Origin: Pusillimonas sp. UBA6240
Lineage (GTDB): Bacteria > Pseudomonadota > Gammaproteobacteria > Burkholderiales > Burkholderiaceae_B
Length of the DNA stretch: 28,171 nt
Reading direction: 5' to 3'
NCBI GenBank assembly: GCA_002441445.1
Contig: DJWC01000114.1
Span: 1-28,171 of the forward strand
The position numbers and the translations under genes are program-made. Below, one piece after another: positions 18,285 to 25,938 of the stretch (positions are counted from its first letter, which is position 1; every line of letters starts with the position of its first letter). The notes below the pieces were generated by a model. That model saw only the letters and a program-made list of their open reading frames with translations, was not told where the DNA came from and did no database searches.

Positions 18285-20048
18285 TCAAGTCCGGACCAAG
18301 GGTCCCGGGTTTGCGAGATACTGCTTTCTGATGGCATCGGCGGCCCAATAGGCCAGCGCCCCCACGGTGCCGGTGGGGTTGTAGCCCGCATTCTGCGGAA
18401 AAGCCGAAGCGCCGACCACGAAGACATTGGGCGCATCCCAGCATTGCAGATAGCGGTTCACCACGCTGGTGCGCGGATCGTCTCCCATGACGGCGCCGCC
18501 GGTATTGTGCGTGGTCTGATAAGGCACGATGGAGTAATGGCCTTGCCGTTTCTTGATATTGATGGAGCGCGGATTCATGGCCTTGGCGATCAGTGCCGCT
18601 TTCTCGGTGAGGTAGTCCGACATGGCGTGTTCGTTCTTCTGGAAATCGAAGGTCAGGCGCAGCAATGGGTTGCCGTAGTAATCGCGGTAAGTCGGATCCA
18701 GGTCGAGATAGCAGCCGCGATAGCTCATGACGCTGCCATGAGTGGAGATCGATACGCTTTTCAGATAGTTTTCGGCCATGGCTTTCTTCCAGCCGCCGCC
18801 CCATGTCGGCGTGCCCTTGGGCAAATGGTGCTGCAGGATGGGCCGCCCGCCCGTCGTCCACAGCGCGATATAGCCGCCGCCTATGAAGCCTTCCGGGCCG
18901 TGGTCGAAGTTGTCGCCGTTGAATTCATCGATGGCCTGCCCCAGCGCTCCCGCGCCCATGTAGGGGTTCATGATCTCGTCCACGAACACATCGACCGAGG
19001 AGGTGATCTGGTAGGCGTAGTTGCGGCCGGTGACGCCGGTGTTCGTGGCGGGGTCATAGGGCTGGCCTATGCCTGAAAGCAGCAGCAGGTGCACGTTGTG
19101 CTGCGCAAAGGCGCACAATATGACGAGTTCGGCCGGCTGCTCGTATTCCCTGCCTTCCAGGTCCACGTAGATGACGCCGCGCGCCTTTTTGCCGGCGGCG
19201 TCCATCTTGACCCGGGTGACATCGCAGCCCGTGCGATAGGAAAAATTATCTTTCTTCAGCAGCACGGGAAGTATGGTGCTTTGAGGCGATGCCTTGGAAT
19301 AATTGCCGCAGCCGAACCATTCGCAAAAGCCGCAATAAGTGCATTGGCCCATTTGAACGCCCAAGGGATTCAGATAGGGGCGCGAGGCGTTGGCCGCGGG
19401 CGCCGCGAAAGGCTTGTAGCCCAGTTCCCTGGCGGCTTTGTCGAACAGCAGCGTTCCAGCGCTGCGTTCCAGCGGCGGCAGGGGATAGTCGCGCGTCCGC
19501 CGGCCTTCGAATCGATTGCCTTCGGCTTGCACGGTTCCGTTCAGATTGCCGGCCTTGCCCGATACGCCGCACAGATATTCGAAGCGGTCATAGTATGGCT
19601 CCAGTTCGTCATAAGTGACGCCCCAGTCCTGCAGGGTCATGTCCGGGGGAATGAAGCCGGCGCCATAGCGCGCTTCGACATGGCTGCGTATTTCAAAGTC
19701 GGCTGGCAGGAAACGCCAGGTCTGCCCGTTCCAGTGCACGCCCGCGCCGCCGACACCGGCTCCCGGCCGGAAAGAGCCGAGCGTGCGCATGGGCAGGGCC
19801 GTCTGGTCGCGGGAGTTCCTGAATGTGAGCGTTTCGCGGACCGGCGCCTGGAACATCCCCATGCGCATGGCGTACTTCAATTCATCCTGGACATGGGTGG
19901 TGGCGAAGTCCGGCACGGTGGCGCGGTCCACGCCGCGCTCCAGCGCCAGCACCTGCAAGCCTTCTTCGGTCAGTTCCTGCGCGATGATGGAAGCGGTCCA
20001 TCCAAAACCAACGAGCACCACGTCGACCGGTTCGAGTCGGATTGCCAT
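18285..20048 (-). CDS. GMC-family FAD dehydrogenase large subunit (gluconate/fructose/glucose dehydrogenase type)
   Basis: A 587-residue flavoprotein of the glucose-methanol-choline family. The N-terminal dinucleotide fold reads VLVGFGWTASIIAQEL (from about residue 11); the third glycine of the usual GxGxxG is alanine here. Four cysteines in QCTYCGFCEWFGCG (236, 239, 242, 247) fit the [3Fe-4S] cluster reported for bacterial FAD glucose dehydrogenase. The C-terminal GMC domain has the expected catalytic His514 (TTHNTGG) and Asn557 (GYNPTGT). No signal peptide is present, which is normal because the small subunit carries the Tat signal for the pair. AGGAGG lies six bases before the ATG. The substrate (gluconate, 2-ketogluconate, another sugar or polyol) cannot be told from sequence alone. 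Confidence 0.93.
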   Translation of the reverse strand: MAIRLEPVDVVLVGFGWTASIIAQELTEEGLQVLALERGVDRATVPDFATTHVQDELKYAMRMGMFQAPVRETLTFRNSRDQTALPMRTLGSFRPGAGVGGAGVHWNGQTWRFLPADFEIRSHVEARYGAGFIPPDMTLQDWGVTYDELEPYYDRFEYLCGVSGKAGNLNGTVQAEGNRFEGRRTRDYPLPPLERSAGTLLFDKAARELGYKPFAAPAANASRPYLNPLGVQMGQCTYCGFCEWFGCGNYSKASPQSTILPVLLKKDNFSYRTGCDVTRVKMDAAGKKARGVIYVDLEGREYEQPAELVILCAFAQHNVHLLLLSGIGQPYDPATNTGVTGRNYAYQITSSVDVFVDEIMNPYMGAGALGQAIDEFNGDNFDHGPEGFIGGGYIALWTTGGRPILQHHLPKGTPTWGGGWKKAMAENYLKSVSISTHGSVMSYRGCYLDLDPTYRDYYGNPLLRLTFDFQKNEHAMSDYLTEKAALIAKAMNPRSINIKKRQGHYSIVPYQTTHNTGGAVMGDDPRTSVVNRYLQCWDAPNVFVVGASAFPQNAGYNPTGTVGALAYWAADAIRKQYLANPGPLVRT

Positions 20049-20072
20049 GGAAGTCCTCCTGAATAGCGCCGC

Positions 20073-20846
20073 TCAAGCCGGCAGACGGCGGCCGTCGCGG
20101 CCCAGCAGGCCCACCGGCGGCAAATCGTAGGGTTGGCCGTATTGACTTATTTCGCGGACATAGTTGTAGCGCGGCCCCGGAAAACCGATCAGCTTCCATC
20201 CGGCGAAATCGCGGTTGCCGCCATACATGGGATCGGAGAGAAAGCCTTCCTGTGTGTTCTGCCACAGAATGGCGAAGAAGGCCTTGGCGGGAACGTCGGG
20301 GAGTTCGATCTTGCCGTCCTCCAGGCCATGCAGGACCGCTTCCTGCTCTTCAATCGGCATGTCGGCGAATGGCGCGCCGTAGGCGCGGCGGCAATGAGCG
20401 TCGATATTACCGATGGCGCTGCGATAAAGCTGCGCCGGCGTCTTGCTGATCTGATAGCCTTGCTGCTCGGCGCCGGCCGCCCAAGGGCCCTGCATATACC
20501 ATCGGTCGGCCCGTCCGTAAGGCCCGGCCAGTTGCAAATCGATGAAGAAGGGCACGCCGGCTTCCACCGCCCCGGGGTCTTTGGCGTCACCGGGAATGAG
20601 CCGCGCTGTCGCCGCCATGATGAAGCGCTGTTCGACAGCCGTGAAAAAGACGCGGGATACTTTCGCGGGTTCGGCTCGGGTCCGGGTACAGGCGGGCAGC
20701 GCAAGGACCGCGGGCAGCGCCATCGTCGATGCAATGAACCGTCGTCGACTCCATCCGCATGCATCCGTTTGCGTGGCGGTTTGCCGACAGGCTGTAAAAG
20801 CGCCGCAGACAGAAAAATAGTTTCTGTTCCTCTCTTTTGTATCCAT
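20073..20846 (-). CDS. Small (Tat-signal) subunit of the FAD dehydrogenase, gluconate 2-dehydrogenase subunit 3 family
   Basis: A 257-residue protein. Its N-terminus carries a twin-arginine signal, WSRRRFIASTMALPAVLALP, from about residue 32, preceded by an unusually long polar stretch. The rest matches the gluconate 2-dehydrogenase subunit 3 family: FFTAVEQRFIMAATARLIPG, the acidic VEAGVPFFIDLQLAGPYG, and the closing GFLSDPMYGGNRDFAGWKLIGFPG. In known complexes it escorts the flavin subunit across the membrane and stabilises it. The ATG at 20844-20846 has GGAG seven bases upstream; a longer reading starting at 20894 is less likely. It is the first gene of the respiratory run, 24 bases before the flavin subunit. 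I could not identify a convincing promoter in the 123 bases upstream. Confidence 0.92.
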   Translation of the reverse strand: MDTKERNRNYFSVCGAFTACRQTATQTDACGWSRRRFIASTMALPAVLALPACTRTRAEPAKVSRVFFTAVEQRFIMAATARLIPGDAKDPGAVEAGVPFFIDLQLAGPYGRADRWYMQGPWAAGAEQQGYQISKTPAQLYRSAIGNIDAHCRRAYGAPFADMPIEEQEAVLHGLEDGKIELPDVPAKAFFAILWQNTQEGFLSDPMYGGNRDFAGWKLIGFPGPRYNYVREISQYGQPYDLPPVGLLGRDGRRLPA

Positions 20847-20969
20847 CGGGCTGCTCCAGGAAAATGGCATGTTCGCCGTGCGGCCAGCAAACACTATTCC
20901 TGTCTCGAAGCTGACAATGGGCTACGCGCTTGCAGTTCTTACAGAATTTCGCAAATAGAAATTGCGGGC

Positions 20970-21350
20970 TTACTTTCCCCGCATTGAATCCATCCGGCGC
21001 CGATCGCGTTTGGTGGGGCGGCCGGACGCAATGGCCTGGGCGGGTTCGGGCGCCAGCCTGCGCATTTCAGAGGCATGTTCGCGCGCCGCAATGCTCTCGG
21101 CGGTTTCTTCATAAAGCTGCCGCGCCACAGGGGCCGGGCCGCGCACCGCACTGAGCCCAAGCACCCGAACCCGCACGGGCGGATTTTCTTTGCGTATGCT
21201 GATCAGGTCGCCGGGCGTCACGTCGCGCGCCGGCTTGGCGGGCGCATCATTGACCAGCACCCTGCCTTTGACGATTTCCTGCGACGCCAGGCTGCGGGTT
21301 TTGTAAAAGCGCGCCGCCCAAAGCCATTTGTCCAATCGCATCTTGTCCAT
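20970..21350 (-). CDS. hslR: S4-domain RNA-binding protein, Hsp15-like
   Basis: A 126-residue protein with an N-terminal S4 RNA-binding fold: MRLDKWLWAARFYKTRSLAS, then IVKGRVLVNDAPAKPARDVTPGDLISIR. The C-terminal tail is basic and ends with RPTKRDRRRMDSMRGK, typical of Hsp15, which binds free 50S subunits carrying a stalled nascent chain and helps recycle them after heat stress. The start is uncertain: ATGs at 21365, 21350 and 21341 are all in frame and none has a good ribosome binding site; 21350 is used because the S4 core begins three residues later. An AT-rich stretch upstream (21370-21390) could hold the promoter. It is not obviously part of the respiratory run that follows on the same strand. 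Confidence 0.87.
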   Translation of the reverse strand: MDKMRLDKWLWAARFYKTRSLASQEIVKGRVLVNDAPAKPARDVTPGDLISIRKENPPVRVRVLGLSAVRGPAPVARQLYEETAESIAAREHASEMRRLAPEPAQAIASGRPTKRDRRRMDSMRGK

Positions 21351-21606
21351 TGCGTAAGAAATCATCGTGGAGGTTGGATATAAATAATAGCCGACCGAGC
21401 GAGCAAGCATGTATGCGCCGCAGGAAGCATGCTGCGGCGATCATGTGCGAAGGGCGCTGGACGGCCCGCTTCCCTCGGCAGGAAAAAAGGGGCGGTCCTC
21501 GGCGTGCGATTCCTCCGGAGGCATGTCATTTGCTGGATGGGGGCTGCGGCATGATGCCGTGTAAATCTTTCATCGGCAGCGCCGAACTCATTTTTAAGGT
21601 GACGAC

Positions 21607-22035
21607 ATGACTACATTTCGCAAGCTTCTTCTTGTTTCAGCCATTTGCGCCATGCCTTTGGCCGCCGCACAGGCCGAAAACAAGGCAGCCAGTTCCAAGG
21701 ACGGCGAGGTGGTAGAAAGCCCCATGCCCGCCAAGAATCCTCCCCCGGCCAAGATGCCTTCGACCACGACGCCTCCGCCTTCCAGCACATCCTCGGGCGA
21801 GGCGACGGAAAGCAGCGTGCCAGGCACGGACAAGCCGGCATCGAACAACACGCCGTACGCCAAGGTGCACCGCAGTGATATGCCGACCAACAATGCTCCT
21901 CCCCCTCCCAACCCCGGCCGCGCACAGCAGACCGCGCCTTCGGGTGAAAGTCCGCCGGCCGGGGCTCCCATGCGCACAGGGTCGAATTCGAACTCCAATG
22001 AGGGGGCGGGAACCAGTCTTGGCACCAATAAGTAG
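21607..22035 (+). CDS. Small secreted Pro/Ser/Thr-rich protein, function unknown
   Basis: A 142-residue protein with a clear signal peptide (MTTFRKLLLVSAICAMPLAA, cleavage expected after AQA at about residue 23). The mature part is of low complexity: Pro-rich stretches (NPPPAKMPSTTTPPPSS, NNAPPPPNPG), Ser/Thr/Asn runs and Gly, with no cysteine and no predicted fold. No known domain was recognised. The ATG has AAGGTG five bases upstream. A weak hairpin with a short T-run follows the stop, suggesting a single-gene unit. It could be a cell-envelope or periplasmic linker protein; nothing in the neighbours indicates a role. Confidence 0.75.
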   Translation: MTTFRKLLLVSAICAMPLAAAQAENKAASSKDGEVVESPMPAKNPPPAKMPSTTTPPPSSTSSGEATESSVPGTDKPASNNTPYAKVHRSDMPTNNAPPPPNPGRAQQTAPSGESPPAGAPMRTGSNSNSNEGAGTSLGTNK

Positions 22036-22046
22036 CAAAGGGATAT

Positions 22047-22073
22047 AGCCGGGCGGCGAGCCCGCCGGCTTTC
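22047..22073 (+). terminator. Possible intrinsic terminator after the small secreted protein
   Basis: AGCCGGGCGG and CCGCCGGCT pair as a nine-base-pair GC-rich stem with one bulged G and a five-base loop, followed by TTT. It starts 12 bases after the stop at 22035. The T-run is short, so strength is doubtful. Confidence 0.4.
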
Positions 22074-22161
22074 CGATTCCGCAGCAATCTCCGTGGCAAT
22101 CCAGCAGCCGCAAGCCTGCTCGCTGCGCCCGCGTGCTGCGCTGACGCGCTGACTCATCCCA

Positions 22162-23622
22162 GTGTTGACAGACATACCCGCCCGCCTGGACCGGCTGCCA
22201 TGGTCGCGCTGGCACTGGCGCGTGACCGTGGCGCTGGGCGTGGCCTGGGTGCTGGATGGCCTGGAAGTGACGCTGGTCGGCTCTTTCGGCAGTATTCTGG
22301 AACGGCCCGGGACGCTGGGATTGACGGCGTCTCAAGTGGGGTGGGCGGGATCGTTGTATGTGACGGGCGCGGTGATCGGCGCGCTGCTTTTTGGCAGGAT
22401 GGCCGACACCATAGGCCGCAAGCGGCTTTTCCTCGCCACCTTGGCTATCTATATGACGGCTACTCTGCTGACTGGCCTGGCCGCCGAGGCCTGGTTCTTC
22501 ATCCTCTGCAGATTCGCCACGGGCCTAGGCATAGGCGGCGAATACGCAGCCATCAATTCCGCCATCGACGAACTGGTGCCGGCGCGCGTCAGGGGGCGGG
22601 TCAGCCTGGCCATCAATGGCAGCTTCTGGGTGGGCGCGGCGGCGGGCGCCGCGCTGAGCCTGGTATTGCTGGACGAGGCCTTGATACCCGTGCAGTGGGG
22701 TTGGCGTTTCGGTTTCATCATGGGGGCCGTTCTGGCCTTCGCGATCGTGCTGGTACGGCGCCATGTGCCCGAAAGCCCCAGGTGGCTGCTGGCGCATGGC
22801 AGAGCGGCGGAAGCCGAACGCATTGTGGCGGACATAGAGACGGCATGCTGGGCCGGACAGGCTGCAACGCTGCCGGCCGTGCCGGACGGCATGCGCACGC
22901 GGATAGGCGCGCGCCGGGCTCCGCGGCTCGCCGAAATCCTGCATGCGCTGTTTCATCGCTACCGGCGGCGCGGCGCCGTCGCTTTGGCCCTGATGGTGTC
23001 GCAGGCTTTCTTCTACAACGCCATTTTCTTTACCTACGCTCTGGTGCTGACGCGCTTCTATGGCGTTGCGGACACTCGGGTGGGTTTGTATATCTTTCCC
23101 TTCGCCCTGGGCAATGTGCTCGGGCCGCTATTGCTGGGGCCGCTTTTCGATCTGATAGGCCGCCGCCGGATGATCGCCGTGACCTATGTGCTGGCCGGCG
23201 CCGGCCTGGCCGTGACGGCCTGGGCTTTTCAACAGGCCTGGCTGGATGCGGCGGGACAGGCTTTGTGCTGGTCGGGCGTGTTTTTCCTGGCGTCCGCGGC
23301 GGCCAGTTCGGCGTATCTGACAGTCAGCGAGGTCTTCCCGCTGGAGATGCGCGCCCTCGCCATATCGATGTTTTATGCGGTCGGCACCGGCGTGGGCGGA
23401 GCCGCGGGACCGGCGCTGTTCGGCATATTGATCGAAAGCGGCCAGCGTGGCGCACTGGCCGGCGGCTATGCATTCAGCGCCGCCTTGATGGCCGCCGCCG
23501 GCCTGGCCGCGTTACGGCTGGGGGTGGATGCGGAGCGCCGCGGCCTCGAGGACGTTGCGCGGCCGCTGACAGCCGACGCTGAACCGCTCCAAGCTGCGCG
23601 ATGTCCGAAAAGGGAACGCTAA
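22162..23622 (+). CDS. MFS transporter (sugar or aromatic-acid/metabolite type)
   Basis: A 486-residue major facilitator with twelve predicted helices. The loop 2-3 signature GRMADTIGRKRLFL and its second-half counterpart GPLFDLIGRRRMIAV are both present, along with RFATGLGIGGEYAAINSAID and PESPRWLLAHGRAAEAE after helix 6, which are typical of sugar-porter and metabolite:proton symporter branches. The first helix keeps the Asp in WVLDGLEVTLVGSFG, common in the aromatic acid and metabolite branches. The start is uncertain: the GTG at 22162 gives the full N-terminus but has no clear ribosome binding site. Its TAA overlaps the TAG of the convergent BON-domain gene. Substrate is not predictable. 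Confidence 0.88.
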   Translation: MLTDIPARLDRLPWSRWHWRVTVALGVAWVLDGLEVTLVGSFGSILERPGTLGLTASQVGWAGSLYVTGAVIGALLFGRMADTIGRKRLFLATLAIYMTATLLTGLAAEAWFFILCRFATGLGIGGEYAAINSAIDELVPARVRGRVSLAINGSFWVGAAAGAALSLVLLDEALIPVQWGWRFGFIMGAVLAFAIVLVRRHVPESPRWLLAHGRAAEAERIVADIETACWAGQAATLPAVPDGMRTRIGARRAPRLAEILHALFHRYRRRGAVALALMVSQAFFYNAIFFTYALVLTRFYGVADTRVGLYIFPFALGNVLGPLLLGPLFDLIGRRRMIAVTYVLAGAGLAVTAWAFQQAWLDAAGQALCWSGVFFLASAAASSAYLTVSEVFPLEMRALAISMFYAVGTGVGGAAGPALFGILIESGQRGALAGGYAFSAALMAAAGLAALRLGVDAERRGLEDVARPLTADAEPLQAARCPKRER

Positions 23623-24275
23623 CCGCGCTCCACCCGTATGCGGTTTTCCACGTCGCGCACGCCCAGGCAGTGGTCGGCGCGATTTTCGATGGCATATTTG
23701 TCGCGACGGTCTTTTACCGTGCCCGACAAGGTGACTTCGCCATTGGATACTTCCACGGAGACCTCCGAGACATCCAGCCCGCTGTAGCTCAGGGACTCGC
23801 AAATATCCTCGCGTATGCGTTCATCCGAACGCTGGTAGCCCTTGGGCAGGGTGACCGGCTTGCTATATTGCCGCTGCGCATAGGCCTCCCGCCCATGCCC
23901 GCCCGCAAAGCCGCTTTCCCCATAAGCGCGCCCGTATTCGTCATCGAAGTCGCTGCCGCGTTCATAGGCATCGCGCCCGGGGCTGCCGCGTTCGAATCCG
24001 CCGGCCTGCCCGGCTTGCCCCGCGCCCGTCCCATAGCCATGCCCGCGGCCGCCGCCGTAGCCGCCAAAGCGTTCGTAATCGTCCGGTTCTTCCAAGTAGC
24101 CGTAGTTGCTGCGTTCGAACTGGTTCCGGCGTTCCTGCCGCCCTTCGAACAATGGAACGCCCGGCTCATAAGGCGCGTCGCTGTCCAGCCGCGCCTGCTG
24201 CGAGCGGTCGCCGCCGCGCCCCAAGTCTGAATACCGGCCGTCATCCCGCCGGCGTCCTCGATCGTCATTCCGCAT
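23619..24275 (-). CDS. BON-domain protein with long disordered N-terminal arm
   Basis: A 218-residue protein. Residues 1 to about 140 are low complexity and rich in Arg, Asp, Gly, Tyr and Glu (for example RRRDDGRYSDLGRGGDRSQQ and repeats of GYG/GRG), with no signal peptide. The last 75 residues form a BON domain: DERIREDICESLSYSGLDVS, then EVSVEVSNGEVTLSGTVKDR and AIENRADHCLGVRDVENRIRV. BON domains bind phospholipid or other envelope ligands in OsmY-like proteins, but the lack of an export signal suggests a cytoplasmic stress protein here. The ATG at 24273-24275 has GGAGA five bases upstream. Its stop overlaps that of the convergent MFS gene by 4 nt. Confidence 0.85.
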   Translation of the reverse strand: MRNDDRGRRRDDGRYSDLGRGGDRSQQARLDSDAPYEPGVPLFEGRQERRNQFERSNYGYLEEPDDYERFGGYGGGRGHGYGTGAGQAGQAGGFERGSPGRDAYERGSDFDDEYGRAYGESGFAGGHGREAYAQRQYSKPVTLPKGYQRSDERIREDICESLSYSGLDVSEVSVEVSNGEVTLSGTVKDRRDKYAIENRADHCLGVRDVENRIRVERG

Positions 24276-24374
24276 GATGCTCTCCAAATATATGCTGGAC
24301 TGGCCCCTGTTCCTCGCGATGAGGCGGGTGGAGAAGTTCAGCAAACCCTATGCCGGAGAGCGCTGTAAGGCGGG

Positions 24375-25139
24375 TCAGGCCCGGGCCCACCAAAGTCCGG
24401 TCGTCGCCGTGAAAGAGCCGTCGCTTTCAATGGCCAGCGCTTTGCGGATTTCTTCGGGCGCCTCCCGTTGCAAGGTGCGCAGCATCGCCACGCGCTCGCC
24501 GCTGGTGCGCATGCGTTCCACCCACGAATTGAATTCGAGCCGGGTAGGCCAGCTGCGGTGCTCGATATCCGTGAACCCGGCCTGCAGGAGCAGGCGTTCC
24601 CATTCCGATGGCGAGCGGTCGCGCACGTGGGAGCGGTCGCGCAGCACTTCCATGGTTTGCAGATGCGTATCCACCAAGGCGTCCTCACAGCCTTCTATGT
24701 CTATCATGAGCATGCGGCCGCCCGGTTTGAGCACACGGCGCATCTCTTTGAGCGCGGCCGGCAGGTCGCGCCAATGGTGGGCGCTGTAGCGCGAAGCCAC
24801 GATGTCGAAATGGCCGTCGTTGAACGGCATCGACTCCGACTGCGCCTGGACGGTGCGCAAATGAGCGTAGCCGCGCTGGACGGCCGCCTCGGCTACGGTG
24901 GCAAGCATATTGGGGGAGGGGTCCAGCGCCGTCACGCGGGCCGCCAGCGGCGCCAGCGTGAAACTCAGATGGCCGGCGCCGCAGCCCGCATCCAGCAATT
25001 CCCCCTTCATGGCGCATGCGGCGACCAGTTCGCGCGCATGCCGCAGGTCGGGGCCCGCGGCATGCACGGCGCTTTGCAGATAAGCCTGCGCCTGGGCGTC
25101 GAACTGGGCTTGGATGGTCTCGCTATGTCCTGGCTTCAC
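24375..25139 (-). CDS. Class I SAM-dependent methyltransferase (UbiE/methyltransferase-11 type)
   Basis: A 254-residue Rossmann-fold methyltransferase. Motif I reads LLDAGCGAGHLSFTL (about residues 48-62), the acidic end of beta-2 is ALDPSPNML, the motif around beta-4 is FDIVASRYSAHHW, and LKEMRRVLKPGGRMLMIDIE follows, all typical of the UbiE/methyltransferase-11 group. The start is a GTG at 25137-25139, with AAGGAG five bases upstream. It is a single gene on this strand, about 100 bases after a strong terminator that shields it from the lipoprotein gene. The substrate is unknown; it is not the ubiquinone enzyme UbiE itself as far as the sequence shows. Confidence 0.88.
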   Translation of the reverse strand: MKPGHSETIQAQFDAQAQAYLQSAVHAAGPDLRHARELVAACAMKGELLDAGCGAGHLSFTLAPLAARVTALDPSPNMLATVAEAAVQRGYAHLRTVQAQSESMPFNDGHFDIVASRYSAHHWRDLPAALKEMRRVLKPGGRMLMIDIEGCEDALVDTHLQTMEVLRDRSHVRDRSPSEWERLLLQAGFTDIEHRSWPTRLEFNSWVERMRTSGERVAMLRTLQREAPEEIRKALAIESDGSFTATTGLWWARA

Positions 25140-25238
25140 GGTGGCTCCTTGTCGAAAGAAGCCAACGATATACTCCCTGCGATCGGCCTACAAGATACCT
25201 GCTTATCCTGGTATATGCGGTGCCAGGAAGCATGCCCG

Positions 25239-25279
25239 AAAACATAGGGGTATGGCGGCTCCCCCGCCATACCCCTATG
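25239..25279 (-). terminator. Strong intrinsic terminator of the glycine-zipper lipoprotein gene
   Basis: A perfect 16-base-pair stem (arms 25243-25258 and 25264-25279) with a five-base loop is followed on the minus strand by TTTT (25242-25239). It begins 36 bases after the lipoprotein gene's stop. On the plus strand no T-run follows, so it acts for the minus strand. Confidence 0.85.
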
Positions 25280-25315
25280 CCGCGCTTCTCATAAATGCCG
25301 GCCTTTCAGAACCTG

Positions 25316-25624
25316 CTAGCGGCGATAATACCGGCGGTCGCCGCGCCTGTTCCAGTCGCGCGAATTGCGCCCGCCTCGGTCCCAGCCGCGCGAGCCCCTG
25401 CGGTCGTCGTCGGACGTCAGGATATTTCCCAGCAGGCCGCCTGCCGCCGCGCCGCCCACGGTGTATAGCGGATCGCCTTGGGAAACCACGGCGCCCGCGG
25501 CTGCACCCAAGCCTGCGCCGATGAGGGTATTGTTGCCCTTGCGGTCATATGTGGCGCAGCCGATCAGCGCTGCGCTAGCCAGGCCGATCAGCGCGACGCG
25601 TACGATGTTGTGCCGGAATGTCAT
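25316..25624 (-). CDS. Glycine-zipper lipoprotein (OsmB-like)
   Basis: A 102-residue small envelope protein. It starts MTFRHNIVRVALIGLASAAL and has a lipobox LIGC with Cys23. A glycine-zipper membrane-inserting segment follows (LIGAGLGAAAGAVVSQGD and VGGAAAGGLLGNIL), and the tail is rich in Arg, Asp, Gly and Tyr (RGWDRGGRNSRDWNRRGDRR). This matches the OsmB-like / glycine-zipper 2TM group, usually induced by envelope or osmotic stress. The ATG at 25622-25624 has AAGGAG seven bases upstream; the much longer open frame upstream has no export signal and is rejected. A perfect terminator hairpin follows it. Confidence 0.88.
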   Translation of the reverse strand: MTFRHNIVRVALIGLASAALIGCATYDRKGNNTLIGAGLGAAAGAVVSQGDPLYTVGGAAAGGLLGNILTSDDDRRGSRGWDRGGRNSRDWNRRGDRRYYRR

Positions 25625-25938
25625 GGCGATGCTCCTTGTGTAATGCACGTGAGCCCAGCGTAAATACGGCCGGCGGCGCATGCAAGGAATTGGGCCCGGT
25701 GTGTAGCCGACTGCAATAAGGATCGATATTCGACCCCGCCTTGTTACGATTGGGCAGCATTTCTGAAACGGCGCGAAGTATGTGTAGCAATATGCGAACG
25801 GCAAGCCGCTGACTGCATGGCGGCGCCGCAAGCGTTCGCTCGATGCTGCCGGAATCACTACAATGGCAGCGCCCGGCCGCGATCGAGGTTTACCGAGCGG
25901 TCATAGACCAACCACTTCAGCATAGCGATAGCCCCTTC
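25625..25938. other. Divergent intergenic region between lipoprotein and CynX-type transporter genes
   Basis: About 310 bases that must contain the promoters of the two divergent genes. Open frames extending both genes into this region have no family similarity. I found no sigma70 promoter pair good enough to call and no clear operator palindrome. Confidence 0.5.

Noticed and set aside
20946..20966. Inverted repeat CGCAA...TTGCG downstream of hslR, considered as a terminator
   Set aside because: Only five base pairs with no T-run after it on the minus strand.
20847..20969. Candidate promoter for the dehydrogenase-ACIII operon (TTGTCA followed by TAGTGT)
   Set aside because: The spacing is 15 bases and the -10 match is weak. 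I could not support any promoter in this gap.
22200..23582. A 460-codon frame inside the MFS gene on the same strand
   Set aside because: Its product is rich in Arg, Gly, Ala and Pro with no membrane helices, the usual look of an out-of-frame translation; the MFS frame has all family motifs.
25140..25240. TCCTGG...CCAGGA repeat and a TTGTAG/TATCGT promoter pair before the methyltransferase gene
   Set aside because: Arms are only six bases with a long spacer, and the -10 box is poor. It may be chance.
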